This document shows positions 1-10,483 of a DNA stretch of 64,000 nucleotides, piece by piece. Each line of letters opens with the position of its first letter. Position 1 is the first letter of the stretch. The notes under the pieces were generated by a model. The model saw only the letters and a list, made by a program, of their open reading frames with translations. It made no database searches and was not told where the DNA came from. This DNA is from Cupriavidus oxalaticus. GTDB taxonomy: Bacteria; Pseudomonadota; Gammaproteobacteria; Burkholderiales; Burkholderiaceae. Both the position numbers and the translations under genes were made by a program. Location: positions 62,001-126,000 of the forward strand of contig NZ_CP069812.1 of assembly GCF_016894385.1 (NCBI RefSeq), given 5' to 3'.

Positions 1-948
<948 letters not shown>

Positions 949-1143
949 GCACCAGGAACTGCACGTGGCGATGCGCGGCCTGCCGGATCGTGGGATCAGG
1001 GCGGTGTCGCGGCGCCGCATCGGCCGGGGGATCGCCCCGGCAACGCCCGCCGCCCTGCGGCGCCGTGCCCCGCCGGGCGCGGCACCGCGGGCGGCGCGGT
1101 GTTTGCGGCATTCGCATGCGTGCACCGGCCAGCGTTCGGGTAA

Positions 1144-2109
1144 ATGAATTACTCTCCTCCGCCGCTCTTCAAGCAAGGCTCCTCGGCTGTCGCCAGGCTG
1201 GTGCTCTACGTAGGCATCGCGCTGGCGCTGCTGGTGGTCGACGCCCGTTTCAATGCGCTCAGCGTGGGCCGGCAGGTGGCCGCCACGGTGCTGATGCCGG
1301 TCGAGCGCCTGGTGCTGGTGCCGCGCGACGCGCTGCGCACCGCGTTCGACTACGCGCAGTCGTCGGCGATGCTCGCCTCCGAGAACCGCGAACTGCGCCA
1401 CAACGCCGTGCAGCAGGCCGAGGCCTCGGTGCGCCAGGCGCAGCTGGAGGCCGAGAACAACCAGCTGCGCAAGCTGCTGGGGCTGGCGCAGCAATCGGCC
1501 ACGCCGGTGACGGCGGCCGAGGTCCTCTATGACGCGCGCGACCCCTACAGCCAGCGCATCGTGATCGACAAGGGCAGCCAGCAGGGCCTGCGCGCCGGCT
1601 ACCCGGTGATCGACGAGCGCGGTGTGGTGGGCCAGGTCACGCGCGTGTCGCCGTTCCAGTCCGAAGTGACGCTGCTGACCGACAAGGACCAGGCGATTCC
1701 CGTGCAGGTGGTGCGCAACGGCCTGCGCAGCGTGGCCTTCGGCGGCGCGCGCGCGGGCCAGCTGGACCTGCGTTTCATGGCCGCCGCCGCCGACCTGCAG
1801 CAGGGCGACCTGCTGGTGACGTCGGGGCTGGACGGCATCTATCCGCCGGGGCTGCCGGTGGCGAAGATTGTCCATATCGAGCGCAAGGCCGATACCGCGT
1901 TTTCGCGCGTCTACTGCGAGCCGGTGGCCGGCGTGCGCGCGCACCGGCAGCTGCTGGTGGTGCGCCATGACTCCGCCATCCCGCCGCGCGAGTCGGTCGA
2001 GGCCAAGCCCGCGGCGCCGGTCAAGGGCGCCAAGTCTGCCGCGGCACGCGCGGCCGCGGCCAGCGCCGCGGCGGCCAAGGCGCCACCCGCCAGGGAGGGA
2101 GCACGGTGA
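1144..2109 (+). CDS. mreC: Rod shape-determining protein MreC
   Basis: Bitopic inner-membrane scaffold linking MreB filaments to the periplasmic wall-synthesis enzymes PBP2 and RodA. The 321-residue protein has one N-terminal membrane segment (about residues 17-35), a coiled coil (about 75-115, rich in Glu/Gln/Leu) and the periplasmic beta-barrel MreC domain (about 120-275) with the typical GYPVIDERGVVGQV stretch. A 45-residue Ala/Lys-rich tail follows, probably disordered. It starts 195 bases after mreB, a wide gap for this operon, and its stop overlaps the GTG start of mreD by four bases, indicating translational coupling. Confidence 0.96.
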   Translation: MNYSPPPLFKQGSSAVARLVLYVGIALALLVVDARFNALSVGRQVAATVLMPVERLVLVPRDALRTAFDYAQSSAMLASENRELRHNAVQQAEASVRQAQLEAENNQLRKLLGLAQQSATPVTAAEVLYDARDPYSQRIVIDKGSQQGLRAGYPVIDERGVVGQVTRVSPFQSEVTLLTDKDQAIPVQVVRNGLRSVAFGGARAGQLDLRFMAAAADLQQGDLLVTSGLDGIYPPGLPVAKIVHIERKADTAFSRVYCEPVAGVRAHRQLLVVRHDSAIPPRESVEAKPAAPVKGAKSAAARAAAASAAAAKAPPAREGAR

Positions 2110-2618
2110 CCAACCCACAATACCTGCTGCGGCCGGTCAATCCCGCCTTCATCGCGTTCAGCTTCGTGCTGGCGTTCCTGTTCAACCTGATGCCCTGGGG
2201 CGACACGCTGTGGATCCCCGACATGGTGGCGCTGGTGCTGGTGTTCTGGAACATCCACCAGCCGCGCAAGGTGGGCATGGGCGTGGCCTTTGCGCTGGGC
2301 CTGCTGATGGACGTGCACGATGCGCGCCTGCTGGGCGAGCATGCGCTGGCCTATACGCTGCTGGCCTACTTTGCCATCACCATCCACCGCCGCGTGCTGT
2401 GGTTCACGGTCTACACCCAGGCGCTGCATGTGCTGCCGCTGCTGTTTATCGCGCACGCGGTGCCGGTGCTGATCCGGCTGGCGATGGGCGCGCCGCTGCC
2501 GGGCTGGCCGCTGCTGCTCGCACCGGGGATCGAGGCGCTGCTGTGGCCGATGGCAACCAGCCTGCTGCTGGCGCCACAGCGCCGCTCGGTCGACATCGAC
2601 GAGACGCGGCCGATCTGA
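2106..2618 (+). CDS. mreD: Rod shape-determining protein MreD
   Basis: Integral membrane partner of MreC in the elongasome. The 170-residue protein is hydrophobic throughout with about five predicted membrane helices, the usual size and character for MreD. The start is GTG within the GTGA overlap with the mreC stop, so its translation is probably coupled to mreC. The family is weakly conserved, but position between mreC and the PBP2 gene makes the call secure. Its stop codon lies inside a short three-copy 12-base repeat. Confidence 0.94.
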   Translation: MTNPQYLLRPVNPAFIAFSFVLAFLFNLMPWGDTLWIPDMVALVLVFWNIHQPRKVGMGVAFALGLLMDVHDARLLGEHALAYTLLAYFAITIHRRVLWFTVYTQALHVLPLLFIAHAVPVLIRLAMGAPLPGWPLLLAPGIEALLWPMATSLLLAPQRRSVDIDETRPI

Positions 2619-2650
2619 CGCCGGACCTGACGCCAGATTTGACGCCCGCC
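2615..2650 (+). repeat. Three-copy 12-base tandem repeat after mreD
   Basis: Three adjacent 12-mers with the core TGACGCC begin at 2615, 2627 and 2639; each differs from the others at a few positions. The first copy supplies the mreD stop codon. If read through, the array would encode repeated Pro/Asp-rich residues, so it may be a decaying 3' end of mreD or a slippage product. Confidence 0.6.
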
Positions 2651-2677
2651 CATCCCTAACAGGCCACGCGCAGTACC

Positions 2678-4984
2678 ATGACCGAAATCCGCAACGTCGA
2701 ACTGGAAATCGGCCGCTTCCGCATCCGCGTGGCGGCCGCGGCCCTGTTCGCCGTGATCTGCTTTGGCCTGCTGTTCGCGCGCTTCCTGTGGCTGCAGTGG
2801 TACAAGCATGACCAGTACTCGGCCCAGGCCGAGGACAACCGCATCTCGGTGGCACCGATCGAGCCCAACCGCGGCATCATCATGGACCGCAACGGGATCG
2901 TGCTGGCGCGCAATTATTCGGCGTACACGCTGGAGATCACGCCGTCCAAGCTGACCGATACGCTGGACAACACCATCGAGGGCCTGTCGGGGCTGGTGGA
3001 GATCCAGCCGCGCGACCGGCGCCGCTTCAAGCGGCTGATGGAAGAGTCGCGCAGCTTTGAAAGCCTGCCGATCCGCAGCCAGCTGACCGATGCGGAAGTG
3101 GCGCGCTTCTCCGCGCAGCGCTTCCGCTTCCCCGGCGTGGACGTGCGCGCGCGCCTGTTCCGCCAGTACCCGATGGGCGAATCGGCCTCGCACGTGATCG
3201 GCTACCTCGGCCGCATCTCGCAGCGCGACCAGGCGCGCATCGAAGCCATGGACGAGGCCAACGACGCCGACAGCGCCAAGTACGATCCGCGCAAGGACGC
3301 CGACAACTACAAGGGCACCAACTACATCGGCAAGATCGGCCTGGAGCAGAGCTACGAGACCGAGCTGCACGGCCTGACCGGCTTCGAGGAAGTGGAGGTC
3401 AGCGCCGGCGGGCGCCCGATCCGCACGCTGTCGACCGCGCCCGCCACGCCGGGCAACAACCTGATCCTGTCGCTGGACATCCGCCTGCAGCAGCTGGCCG
3501 AGGCGCTCTATGGCGACCGCCGCGGCGCGCTGGTGGCGATCGAGCCGACCACCGGCGACATCCTGGCGTTCGTCTCCAAGCCGACCTTCGATCCCAACCT
3601 GTTCGTCGAGGGCATCGATACCAATACCTGGAACGAGCTGAACAACTCGCCGGACAAGCCGCTGCTGAACCGGCCGCTCCGGGGCACCTATCCGCCGGGC
3701 TCCACCTACAAGCCGTTCATGGCGCTGGCAGCGCTGACCACCGGCAAGCGCACCGCGGCGTGGGGCATGTCGGACCCGGGCTTCTTCACGCTGGGCAACC
3801 ACACCTTCCGCGACGACAAGCCGGGCGGCCACGGCTGGGTCGACATGCACAGCTCGATCGTGCATTCGTGCGACACGTACTACTACGCGCTGGCGCGCGA
3901 CATGGGCGTCAACGGCATCCACGACTTCATGAAGCCGCTGGGCTTCGGCCAGATCACCGGTATCGACATCGAGGGCGAAAGCCGCGGCATCCTGCCGTCG
4001 ACCGACTGGAAGCGCAAGGCCTACCGCAAGCCCGAGCAGCAAAAGTGGTATGAGGGCGAGACCATTTCGCTGGGCATCGGCCAGGGCTACAACAGCTTCA
4101 CCATCCTGCAGCTGGCGCAGGCCACCTCGGTGATCGTCAACAACGGCAAGGTGATGAAGCCTCACCTGGTCAAGGCGGTCGAGGATGCGGTTACGCGCAA
4201 GCGCACGCTGACGGTGCCCAAGGAAAGCTACACGATCCCGTTCAGGCAGGCCGATATCGACGTGATCAAGCGTGCCATGGTGGCGGTGACGCACTCCGGC
4301 ACCGCGGCGCGCGTGTTCGCCGGCGCGGCGTACGAGTCGGCCGGCAAGACCGGCACGGCGCAGACCTACAGCCTGGCCAAGGGCGAGAAGTACAACCACC
4401 ATGCGCTGGCCGAGCACAAGCGCGACCACTCGCTGTACACCGCGTTCGCGCCGGTTGACCAGCCGAAGATCGCGATCGCGCTGATCGTCGAGAACGCCGG
4501 CTTCGGCGCCGCGGTGGCCGCGCCGATCGCGCGCAAGCTGATGGACTATTACCTGACCGGCAAGTGGCCGGCCGACCTGGAGGCGATCGCGCCGCCGGCC
4601 GGCGAGCGCGTGGCCGGCCGTCCGCCGGTGGATACGCCGAGCGTGTTCACCACCGGCCAGACCGCCAGCATCGCCAGTGCCACGGTGATGTCCTCCGGCG
4701 CGGCGCCCGCGAGTGGCGCCGCTGCCAGCGCCGTGGCCGCGGCCTCCGGCGCGCAGCCGGCGACGCCGGAAGCCATCGCCGCCGCGCTGAACGCCGGGGC
4801 AATCGCGCCGGCCTCGGCCGTCGAGACACTGGACCAGCGCATGCTGCAGGCGCTGGGCCACAGCAAGCCCGCGCCGCAGCCGGCCTCCGCCCCAGAGGTG
4901 CAGCCCGCCAGGGCGCCCGCGCCCAAACCACGCGTCAAGCCCGTGTCCGCCAAGGTGGCCAGCGGTGCCGACGCCACCCGCTGA
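2678..4984 (+). CDS. mrdA: Penicillin-binding protein 2 (elongasome transpeptidase)
   Basis: Class B penicillin-binding protein that cross-links peptidoglycan during elongation, acting in the periplasm with RodA. It has an N-terminal membrane anchor (about residues 22-42), the PBP dimerisation domain (about 60-240) and the transpeptidase domain (about 270-625). All three active-site motifs are visible: STYK at residues 342-345, an SCD motif near 402, and KTG at 557-559. The protein is 768 residues, over 100 longer than E. coli PBP2, because of an Ala/Pro-rich C-terminal tail from about residue 650. The rodA start follows after 11 bases. Confidence 0.96.
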   Translation: MTEIRNVELEIGRFRIRVAAAALFAVICFGLLFARFLWLQWYKHDQYSAQAEDNRISVAPIEPNRGIIMDRNGIVLARNYSAYTLEITPSKLTDTLDNTIEGLSGLVEIQPRDRRRFKRLMEESRSFESLPIRSQLTDAEVARFSAQRFRFPGVDVRARLFRQYPMGESASHVIGYLGRISQRDQARIEAMDEANDADSAKYDPRKDADNYKGTNYIGKIGLEQSYETELHGLTGFEEVEVSAGGRPIRTLSTAPATPGNNLILSLDIRLQQLAEALYGDRRGALVAIEPTTGDILAFVSKPTFDPNLFVEGIDTNTWNELNNSPDKPLLNRPLRGTYPPGSTYKPFMALAALTTGKRTAAWGMSDPGFFTLGNHTFRDDKPGGHGWVDMHSSIVHSCDTYYYALARDMGVNGIHDFMKPLGFGQITGIDIEGESRGILPSTDWKRKAYRKPEQQKWYEGETISLGIGQGYNSFTILQLAQATSVIVNNGKVMKPHLVKAVEDAVTRKRTLTVPKESYTIPFRQADIDVIKRAMVAVTHSGTAARVFAGAAYESAGKTGTAQTYSLAKGEKYNHHALAEHKRDHSLYTAFAPVDQPKIAIALIVENAGFGAAVAAPIARKLMDYYLTGKWPADLEAIAPPAGERVAGRPPVDTPSVFTTGQTASIASATVMSSGAAPASGAAASAVAAASGAQPATPEAIAAALNAGAIAPASAVETLDQRMLQALGHSKPAPQPASAPEVQPARAPAPKPRVKPVSAKVASGADATR

Positions 4985-4995
4985 AGGAGACGCGC

Positions 4996-6138
4996 ATGGA
5001 TCGCCGCCGCGTCATGTCGCTGATCAAGACCGCGCTGACCGGTTTTGACAAACCGCTTTCGCTGATCGTCTTCCTGCTGTTCGCCACCGGCATCGTCGCG
5101 CTGTACTCGGCCGCCATCGACATGCCGGGCCGCGTCGAAGACCAGTTGCGCAACATCCTGCTGTCGTATGTCGTGATGTTCGTGATCGCCTACCTGCCCA
5201 CGCAGACGCTGATGCGGGTGGCGGTGCCGATGTACACGATCGGCGTGGCGCTGCTGATCGCGGTGGCCATGTTCGGCCTGATCCGCAAGGGCGCGCGCCG
5301 CTGGCTCTATGTCGGCATGGTGATCCAGCCTTCCGAGATCATGAAGATCTCGATGCCGCTGATGCTGGCGTGGTACTTCCAGAAGCGCGAGGGCGTGATC
5401 AAGTGGTTCGACTTCGTGGTCGCGCTGGGGCTGTTGCTGATTCCGGTTGGCCTGATCGCCAAGCAGCCCGACCTTGGCACCGCGCTGCTGGTGATGGCGG
5501 CGGGCCTGTACGTGATCTACTTCGCCGGGCTGTCGTGGAAGCTGATCCTGCCGCCGATGGCGCTGGTGGCGGTGGCGATCACGCTGCTGATCACGTTCCA
5601 GACCGACATGTGCGCGCCGGGCGTGAACTGGCCGGTGCTGCACGACTACCAGCAGCACCGCGTGTGCACGCTGCTCGACCCGACCAGCGACCCGCTCGGC
5701 AAGGGCTTCCACACCATCCAGTCGATCATCGCGATCGGCTCGGGCGGGGTCGAGGGCAAGGGCTTCCTGAAGGGCACGCAGACCCACCTCGAATTCATCC
5801 CCGAAAAGCACACCGACTTCATCTTCGCGGTCTACTCCGAGGAATTCGGCCTGATCGGCAATGCGCTGCTGCTGGTGCTGTACCTGCTGCTGATCTTCCG
5901 CGGGCTGTTCATTGCCGCCAACGCGCCGACGCTGTTCTCGCGGCTGCTGGCGGGGTCGATCACGCTGATCTTCTTTACCTATGCGTTCGTCAACATGGGC
6001 ATGGTGAGCGGCATCCTGCCGATCGTGGGCGTACCGCTGCCGCTGATGAGCTATGGCGGGACGGCGCTGGTGACGCTGGGGGCGGGGGTTGGCATCCTGC
6101 TGAGCATTTCGCGGCAGAAGCGGCTGATACAGACGTAG
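4996..6138 (+). CDS. rodA: Peptidoglycan glycosyltransferase RodA
   Basis: SEDS-family lipid II polymerase that builds glycan strands with PBP2. The start at 4996 is preceded by AAGGAGA and gives 380 residues beginning MDRRRVMSLIK, matching other RodA proteins; the frame stays open upstream but that part overlaps mrdA in another frame. About ten membrane helices are predicted. Conserved SEDS segments are visible, including QPSEIMK, KQPDLGTALL, the loop EKHTDFIFAV and the last segment VPLPLMSYGGTAL. It closes the mre/mrd operon. Confidence 0.96.
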   Translation: MDRRRVMSLIKTALTGFDKPLSLIVFLLFATGIVALYSAAIDMPGRVEDQLRNILLSYVVMFVIAYLPTQTLMRVAVPMYTIGVALLIAVAMFGLIRKGARRWLYVGMVIQPSEIMKISMPLMLAWYFQKREGVIKWFDFVVALGLLLIPVGLIAKQPDLGTALLVMAAGLYVIYFAGLSWKLILPPMALVAVAITLLITFQTDMCAPGVNWPVLHDYQQHRVCTLLDPTSDPLGKGFHTIQSIIAIGSGGVEGKGFLKGTQTHLEFIPEKHTDFIFAVYSEEFGLIGNALLLVLYLLLIFRGLFIAANAPTLFSRLLAGSITLIFFTYAFVNMGMVSGILPIVGVPLPLMSYGGTALVTLGAGVGILLSISRQKRLIQT

Positions 6139-6214
6139 CGCAGGCGGCGTAGAACAGGGGGCGACGGCCCCTTTGCTAAACTGCCACCCAATTTTCCTCT
6201 ACCGGTCCAAGCCC

Positions 6215-6895
6215 ATGAACGCCCAAGACGTTGCCGCCTACCTGCAGAGCCATCCCGAATTCTTCGAAGAGCACGCCGAGCTGCTGGCCGCGGTGCAGTT
6301 GACCAGCCCGCACAGCCACCGCGCCGTGTCGCTGCAGGAACGCCAGATGGAAATCCTGCGCGAGAAGAACAAGGGCCTGGAGCTGCGCCTGGCCGACCTG
6401 GTGCGCCATGGCCACGAGAACGACCGCACCCAGCAGCGCCTGCACGACTGGCAGCTGCGGTTGCTGGCCGAAGCCGATTCGCACGCGCTGCCGTACGCCG
6501 TGCAGGACGGCCTGCAGCAGGTGTTCGACGTGCCGGCGGTGGCGCTCAGGCTGTGGAGCGTGTCGGAACAGTACGCCCATATGGAAGTCGCACAGGGCGC
6601 CAGCGAAGATATGCGCCTGTTTGCCGAGGGCCTGCGCGCGCCGTACTGCGGCGCCAACAGCGGCTTCGAGGCGGCAGCGCTGCTGGAGCGAGACGATATC
6701 GTGTCGCTGGCGATGGTGGCGCTGCGCGTGCCCGTGCGCGCGGCCGATGCCGGTGCCGATGTGCAGGGCACGGCGTTCGGCCTGCTGGTGCTGGGATCGC
6801 CGGACCCGCGCCGCTTCCATGAAGGCATGGGCACCGCCTACCTGGCGCAGATCGGCGAAGTCGCCGGCGCCGCGCTGAACCGCCTGCGCAACTGA
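6215..6895 (+). CDS. DUF484 family protein
   Basis: A 226-residue GAF-like DUF484 protein of unknown biochemical function, starting MNAQDVAAYL at 6215. The N-terminal stretch YLQSHPEFFEEHAELLAAVQ is characteristic of the family, and a short coiled coil follows (about residues 40-70). The C-terminal half resembles a GAF fold. The gene lies ten bases before xerC, as in many proteobacteria where DUF484 sits between dapF and xerC; dapF is not beside it here. No membrane segment is present. Confidence 0.9.
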   Translation: MNAQDVAAYLQSHPEFFEEHAELLAAVQLTSPHSHRAVSLQERQMEILREKNKGLELRLADLVRHGHENDRTQQRLHDWQLRLLAEADSHALPYAVQDGLQQVFDVPAVALRLWSVSEQYAHMEVAQGASEDMRLFAEGLRAPYCGANSGFEAAALLERDDIVSLAMVALRVPVRAADAGADVQGTAFGLLVLGSPDPRRFHEGMGTAYLAQIGEVAGAALNRLRN

Positions 6896-6905
6896 GGCCG
6901 ATGCC

Positions 6906-7964
6906 GTGAGCGCACGCCGGCCACCGCGCCAGGCCGCTCCCGCGCCGTCGGCGGATCTGCCGGCCGATCTGCCGGCAGATCCGCTGGTCGCACGCTATCT
7001 CGACTGGCTGCGCGGCAGCCGCAAGCTGGCCGACCATACGCTCGCCAGCTATGGCCGCGACCTGCGCGTGCTGCAGGCGCATGCCGCGCGCTACGCGCCC
7101 GGCGTGGCGCTGCTGGCGCTGCAGACCCACCATGTCCGCAACTTTGCCGCCCGGCTGCATGGCAGCGGGCTGGCCGGCACCAGCATCGCCCGCACGCTGT
7201 CGGCGTGGCGCGGCTTCTACCAGTGGGCGGCGCACCATGGCCATGGCGTCGCGGTCAATCCCGTCGACGGCGTGCGCGCACCGCGATCCGGCCATGCGCT
7301 GCCCAAGGCGCTGTCGGTCGAGCACGCGGTGGCGCTGGTCGCCCACACCGCCGGCACCGATGCCCAGGCCTTGCGCGACCATGCGGTGTATGAACTGTTC
7401 TATTCCAGCGGGCTGCGGCTGTCGGAGCTGGTGCAGCTGGACCTGCGCTATGCCGACGCTGACGGCTACCAGTCCAGCGGCTGGCTCGACCTGGCTGGCG
7501 CCGAGGTGACGGTGACCGGCAAGGGCGCGCGCCGGCGCACGGTGCCGGTCGGCAGCAAGGCCGTCGAGGCGCTGCGTGCCTGGATCGCGGTGCGCGACAC
7601 GCTGCTGCGCCCCGGCGCGGCGCCCGACGACGCGCACGCATTGTTCCTGGGGCCACGCGGGCGGCGGCTGTCGACGCGCACGGTGCAGCTGCGGCTCAAG
7701 CAGCAGGCGCTGGGCGCCGGCGTGCCGGCCGACGTGCATCCGCATATGCTGCGGCATTCGTTCGCCACGCACGTGCTGCAGTCGTCGGGCGACCTGCGCG
7801 CGGTGCAGGAGATGCTGGGGCATGCCAGCATCTCGACCACGCAGATCTATACCGCGCTGGACTTCCAGCACCTGGCGCGCGTCTACGACAAGGCGCACCC
7901 GCGCGCGGGACGGCGCCCGGCGCCGCCGGACGAAGCGGACGCCGACGACGAAGCCGAAGGCTAG
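6906..7964 (+). CDS. xerC: Tyrosine recombinase XerC
   Basis: Site-specific tyrosine recombinase that resolves chromosome dimers at dif with XerD. A SAM-like core-binding domain (about residues 25-115) precedes the catalytic domain. All catalytic residues can be read: Arg171 (SGLRLSE), Lys206 (GKG), His280 and Arg283 (HMLRH), His306 (LGH) and nucleophile Tyr315. The start is GTG at 6906, since ATG at 6901 meets a stop at once. The N-terminus contains a short ADLP repeat and the C-terminus an acidic tail, both extensions beyond the roughly 300-residue norm. Context with DUF484 supports XerC rather than XerD. Confidence 0.93.
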   Translation: MSARRPPRQAAPAPSADLPADLPADPLVARYLDWLRGSRKLADHTLASYGRDLRVLQAHAARYAPGVALLALQTHHVRNFAARLHGSGLAGTSIARTLSAWRGFYQWAAHHGHGVAVNPVDGVRAPRSGHALPKALSVEHAVALVAHTAGTDAQALRDHAVYELFYSSGLRLSELVQLDLRYADADGYQSSGWLDLAGAEVTVTGKGARRRTVPVGSKAVEALRAWIAVRDTLLRPGAAPDDAHALFLGPRGRRLSTRTVQLRLKQQALGAGVPADVHPHMLRHSFATHVLQSSGDLRAVQEMLGHASISTTQIYTALDFQHLARVYDKAHPRAGRRPAPPDEADADDEAEG

Positions 7965-7965
7965 C

Positions 7966-8922
7966 TCACTCCCACTGCGCCAGCACCTCGCGGAAGCGCT
8001 CGATCTCCGGCATCAGCCAGCTGCGGAAGGCCTGCACCTTGGGCAGGTTCAGCGAGCCCGGCGCACACACGAAGTACAGCAGCCACGGACACGGGATGCT
8101 GACATCGAACAGCCGCACCACGCGTCCCGCCAGCAGGTCGTTGTAGGCCAGCGACGAGCGGATCAGCGCGATGCCCTGGCCTTCCGACGCGGCCTGCAGC
8201 AGCAGCGACGAATCCTCCATCAGCAGCCCCTTGCGCGGCTCGGGCCAGTCCAGCCCGGCGGCTTCGAACCATGGCTTCCACGGATCGCCCTCGCCGCGCA
8301 GCAGCGGCAGGCCGGCCATCTCCTCCGGCTTCTGCGGCAGCCGGCCGCCGTTGAAGCCGGGGCTGCACATCGGGAAGAAGACATCGTCGAGCAGCTTTTC
8401 CACATACAGGCCGGGATAGTCGCCGCTGCCCATGCGCAGCGCGATATCGACTTCCTCATGGGCAAAGCTGACCAGCGTGTTCGACGACAGCAGCTCGACG
8501 TCGAGCTCCGGATGCCGCTCGATAAAGCTGCCGATGCGCGGCGTCAGCCAGCGCGCGGCGAACGAGGGCATGGTGCTGATGGTCAGGCGCTTGTCGCGGT
8601 TGCCGGCCTGCAGCACGCGCGTGGCATCGGCGATCTGCAGCAGCGCGTCGCGCACGCGTTCCGCGTAGACGCGGCCCGCCGGGGTCAGCGCCACGCGCTT
8701 GCCGTGGCGCTCGAACAGCGGCAGGCCGAGCTCGTCTTCCAGCGCGCGGATCTGGTGGCTGACCGCGCCGTGGGTGACGAACAGCTCCGTTGCCGCGCGC
8801 GAAAAACTCTCGTGGCGCGCCGCCGCCTCGAATGCACGCAGGGCGGTCAGCGCCGGCAGGCGCGGCAGCTCGCGGTGCCAGCCGCGCGGCAGGTCCTTTT
8901 CCCAGGCACTTTTCCAGGCCAT
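7966..8922 (-). CDS. LysR family transcriptional regulator (GcvA-like)
   Basis: A 318-residue LysR-type regulator. The winged helix-turn-helix occupies about residues 20-80 (LTALRAFEAAARHESFSRAA followed by HGAVSHQIRALEDELG), and a type 2 periplasmic-binding effector domain follows. The N-terminus and the signature THGAVSHQI place it in the GcvA/AmpR-like subgroup. The start at 8922 was chosen because it fits the family N-terminus; an upstream in-frame ATG at 9009 would add 29 unsupported residues and span the likely promoter. It is divergent from the DUF2917 gene and ends two bases from the xerC stop. The effector is unknown. Confidence 0.9.
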   Translation of the reverse strand: MAWKSAWEKDLPRGWHRELPRLPALTALRAFEAAARHESFSRAATELFVTHGAVSHQIRALEDELGLPLFERHGKRVALTPAGRVYAERVRDALLQIADATRVLQAGNRDKRLTISTMPSFAARWLTPRIGSFIERHPELDVELLSSNTLVSFAHEEVDIALRMGSGDYPGLYVEKLLDDVFFPMCSPGFNGGRLPQKPEEMAGLPLLRGEGDPWKPWFEAAGLDWPEPRKGLLMEDSSLLLQAASEGQGIALIRSSLAYNDLLAGRVVRLFDVSIPCPWLLYFVCAPGSLNLPKVQAFRSWLMPEIERFREVLAQWE

Positions 8923-8973
8923 GACAGCCTCCGTCGAAATCGGGTGTATGTGAGATTGTCTAACAAGAACGCC

Positions 8974-8990
8974 CAAAATATATCGTTTTG
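8974..8990. promoter_or_regulatory. Short inverted repeat in LysR/DUF2917 intergenic region
   Basis: CAAAA and TTTTG arms separated by seven bases form a 17-base dyad in the AT-rich 250-base gap between the divergent LysR and DUF2917 genes. Its size is compatible with a LysR-type T-N11-A box about 50 bases upstream of the regulator's start. It is only a candidate. Confidence 0.35.
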
Positions 8991-9172
8991 ATAGTGCCCG
9001 GACAATCACTAATATTCCTTCACCGGCCCCCCGCTGTCGCGTTTCCCTTTAGGGCAAATTCCACTGGATTTAACTGGCCTGGTCCCCTTGCCGGGCCAGT
9101 TTCGGCGGAATCGTTGCCATGGTGCGACAGTCCGGAGCGATTGCCTCCGGGCCGGATGAACGGAGAACCCTG

Positions 9173-9541
9173 ATGAAAACCGTGCTCACAACGACCGTGT
9201 TCACCCTGAATCCTGGCGAAGTCACCGCGCTGTCGGTGCACACCGCCCAGCGCCTGCATGTCGAGAAAGCCAACGGCACCGACGTATGGCTGACGCGCGA
9301 ACGCGATTCGGAGGACTACTGGCTGCGTTGTGGCGGCAGCCTGTTGCTCGGCGCCGGCGACGAGGTGGTGGTCAGCATCGACCCGCGCGCGCAGGAACCG
9401 GTACGCCTGGCGCTGATCGCCGAGGCGCGCCGTCCGGCGCTGGCGCTGGCCGATGTGCCGCACGTGGTGTACCGCAGCCTGCGCCGGCTGGTTCGAGGCA
9501 CGGAATGGACGCCTAACCAGGACCAGGCCGCCGCATCCTGA
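9173..9541 (+). CDS. DUF2917 domain-containing protein
   Basis: A 122-residue protein with a DUF2917 domain, a small cupin-like beta fold found mainly in Burkholderiales. The conserved pattern is visible: a FTLNPGEV start, [29 protein letters not shown] and GDEVVV. No signal peptide or membrane segment is seen. The start at 9173 was chosen over the in-frame ATG at 9119 because the domain begins at once after [10 protein letters not shown]. Divergent pairing with a LysR gene suggests LysR control. Function unknown. Confidence 0.85.
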   Translation: MKTVLTTTVFTLNPGEVTALSVHTAQRLHVEKANGTDVWLTRERDSEDYWLRCGGSLLLGAGDEVVVSIDPRAQEPVRLALIAEARRPALALADVPHVVYRSLRRLVRGTEWTPNQDQAAAS

Positions 9542-9666
9542 AGCCGACGTGGAAGCGGACGGGGCTGCGTCTGCGTCACACCGGCGCCGCGCGCATCTGC
9601 GCCTGGCCTGGTCGCGTGACGCAAGCGACGACTCCCCGCCGCCGCGCGGCTGACGGGGTCAATGCA

Positions 9667-9690
9667 GGGCCGGCGCAAGCCGGCCCTTTT
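9667..9690 (+). terminator. Terminator-like hairpin upstream of lipB
   Basis: An 8-bp stem GGGCCGGC/GCCGGCCC with a GCAA tetraloop is followed by TTTT. It lies between the DUF2917 gene and lipB, 15 bases before the lipB start, so it may terminate the DUF2917 transcript and also sits in the lipB leader region. Confidence 0.65.
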
Positions 9691-9705
9691 CGTTACACTC
9701 TCGCC

Positions 9706-10443
9706 ATGCATCCGATTCAGATCATCGAACGCGGCCGCGAGGACTATCAGCCGTGTTTCGACGCGATGCGCGCCTTCACCGCCGCACGCTCCCCCGAGAC
9801 ACCCGACCAGATCTGGCTGGTCGAGCATCCGCCGGTCTACACGCAGGGCCAGGCGGGCGACCCCGCACACCTGCTGTCGCCTGACGACAACATCCCGGTG
9901 GTGCAGATCGATCGTGGCGGCCAGATCACCTATCACGGTCCGGGCCAGGTGGTGGCTTACCTGCTGCTCGATTTGCGCCGCCGCCACCTGATGGTGCGCG
10001 AGCTGGTCCACGGGATCGAGCAGGCAGTGCTGGACACGCTCGCGGCGTATAATCTCGCAGCCGAACGCAAGCCCGGCGCCCCCGGCATCTACCTGTCCGA
10101 CGGACCGCACCAGGGCGCCAAGATTGCCGCGCTCGGCCTCAAGATCCGCAATGGCTGCAGCTACCACGGCGTCAGCCTCAACGTGCAGATGGACCTGTCG
10201 CCGTTCCTGCGCATCAATCCCTGCGGCTATGCCGGACTGGAAACGGTCGACATGGCTACCGCGGGCGCCACCTGCCCGGTGGCGGATGCCGATGGCGCCC
10301 CCATGCCCGTGACCGCGGCACGACAAACCGACATCGCACAGCGCCTGGCGGCTGCATTGTGCGAAGTGCTGGCAGCGCACGAATCCCGCGTGCTGGCGGC
10401 AGAAGCCGCCGACGTGAATGCCGACCCGGCCCTGGCCTCCTAG
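9706..10443 (+). CDS. lipB: Octanoyl-[acyl-carrier-protein]:protein N-octanoyltransferase LipB
   Basis: Transfers octanoyl from octanoyl-ACP to the lipoyl domains of 2-oxo acid dehydrogenases and glycine cleavage H protein, the first step of lipoate synthesis. Starting at 9706 ([10 protein letters not shown]) the protein is 245 residues. Hallmarks are [12 protein letters not shown] ending at residue 81, catalytic Lys139 in [14 protein letters not shown], and acyl-thioester Cys173 in [10 protein letters not shown]. The in-frame ATG at 9616 would add 30 residues spanning the hairpin and is rejected. lipA follows 40 bases downstream. Confidence 0.96.
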   Translation: MHPIQIIERGREDYQPCFDAMRAFTAARSPETPDQIWLVEHPPVYTQGQAGDPAHLLSPDDNIPVVQIDRGGQITYHGPGQVVAYLLLDLRRRHLMVRELVHGIEQAVLDTLAAYNLAAERKPGAPGIYLSDGPHQGAKIAALGLKIRNGCSYHGVSLNVQMDLSPFLRINPCGYAGLETVDMATAGATCPVADADGAPMPVTAARQTDIAQRLAAALCEVLAAHESRVLAAEAADVNADPALAS

Positions 10444-10483
10444 TCAAAAGCGAAATGCACGCTGAGCGCGTGCGGAGAAATGT

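Noticed and set aside
949..1143. Possible small gene between mreB and mreC
   Set aside because: Short frames (for example 965-1147) are Arg/Pro/Ala-rich GC artefacts without ribosome-binding sites; the gap looks non-coding.
2411..4861. Long open frame on the minus strand (816 codons) across mreD and mrdA
   Set aside because: It is antisense to clear PBP2 coding sequence, has Arg/His/Gly-rich low-information composition typical of GC-rich shadow frames, and shows no domain.
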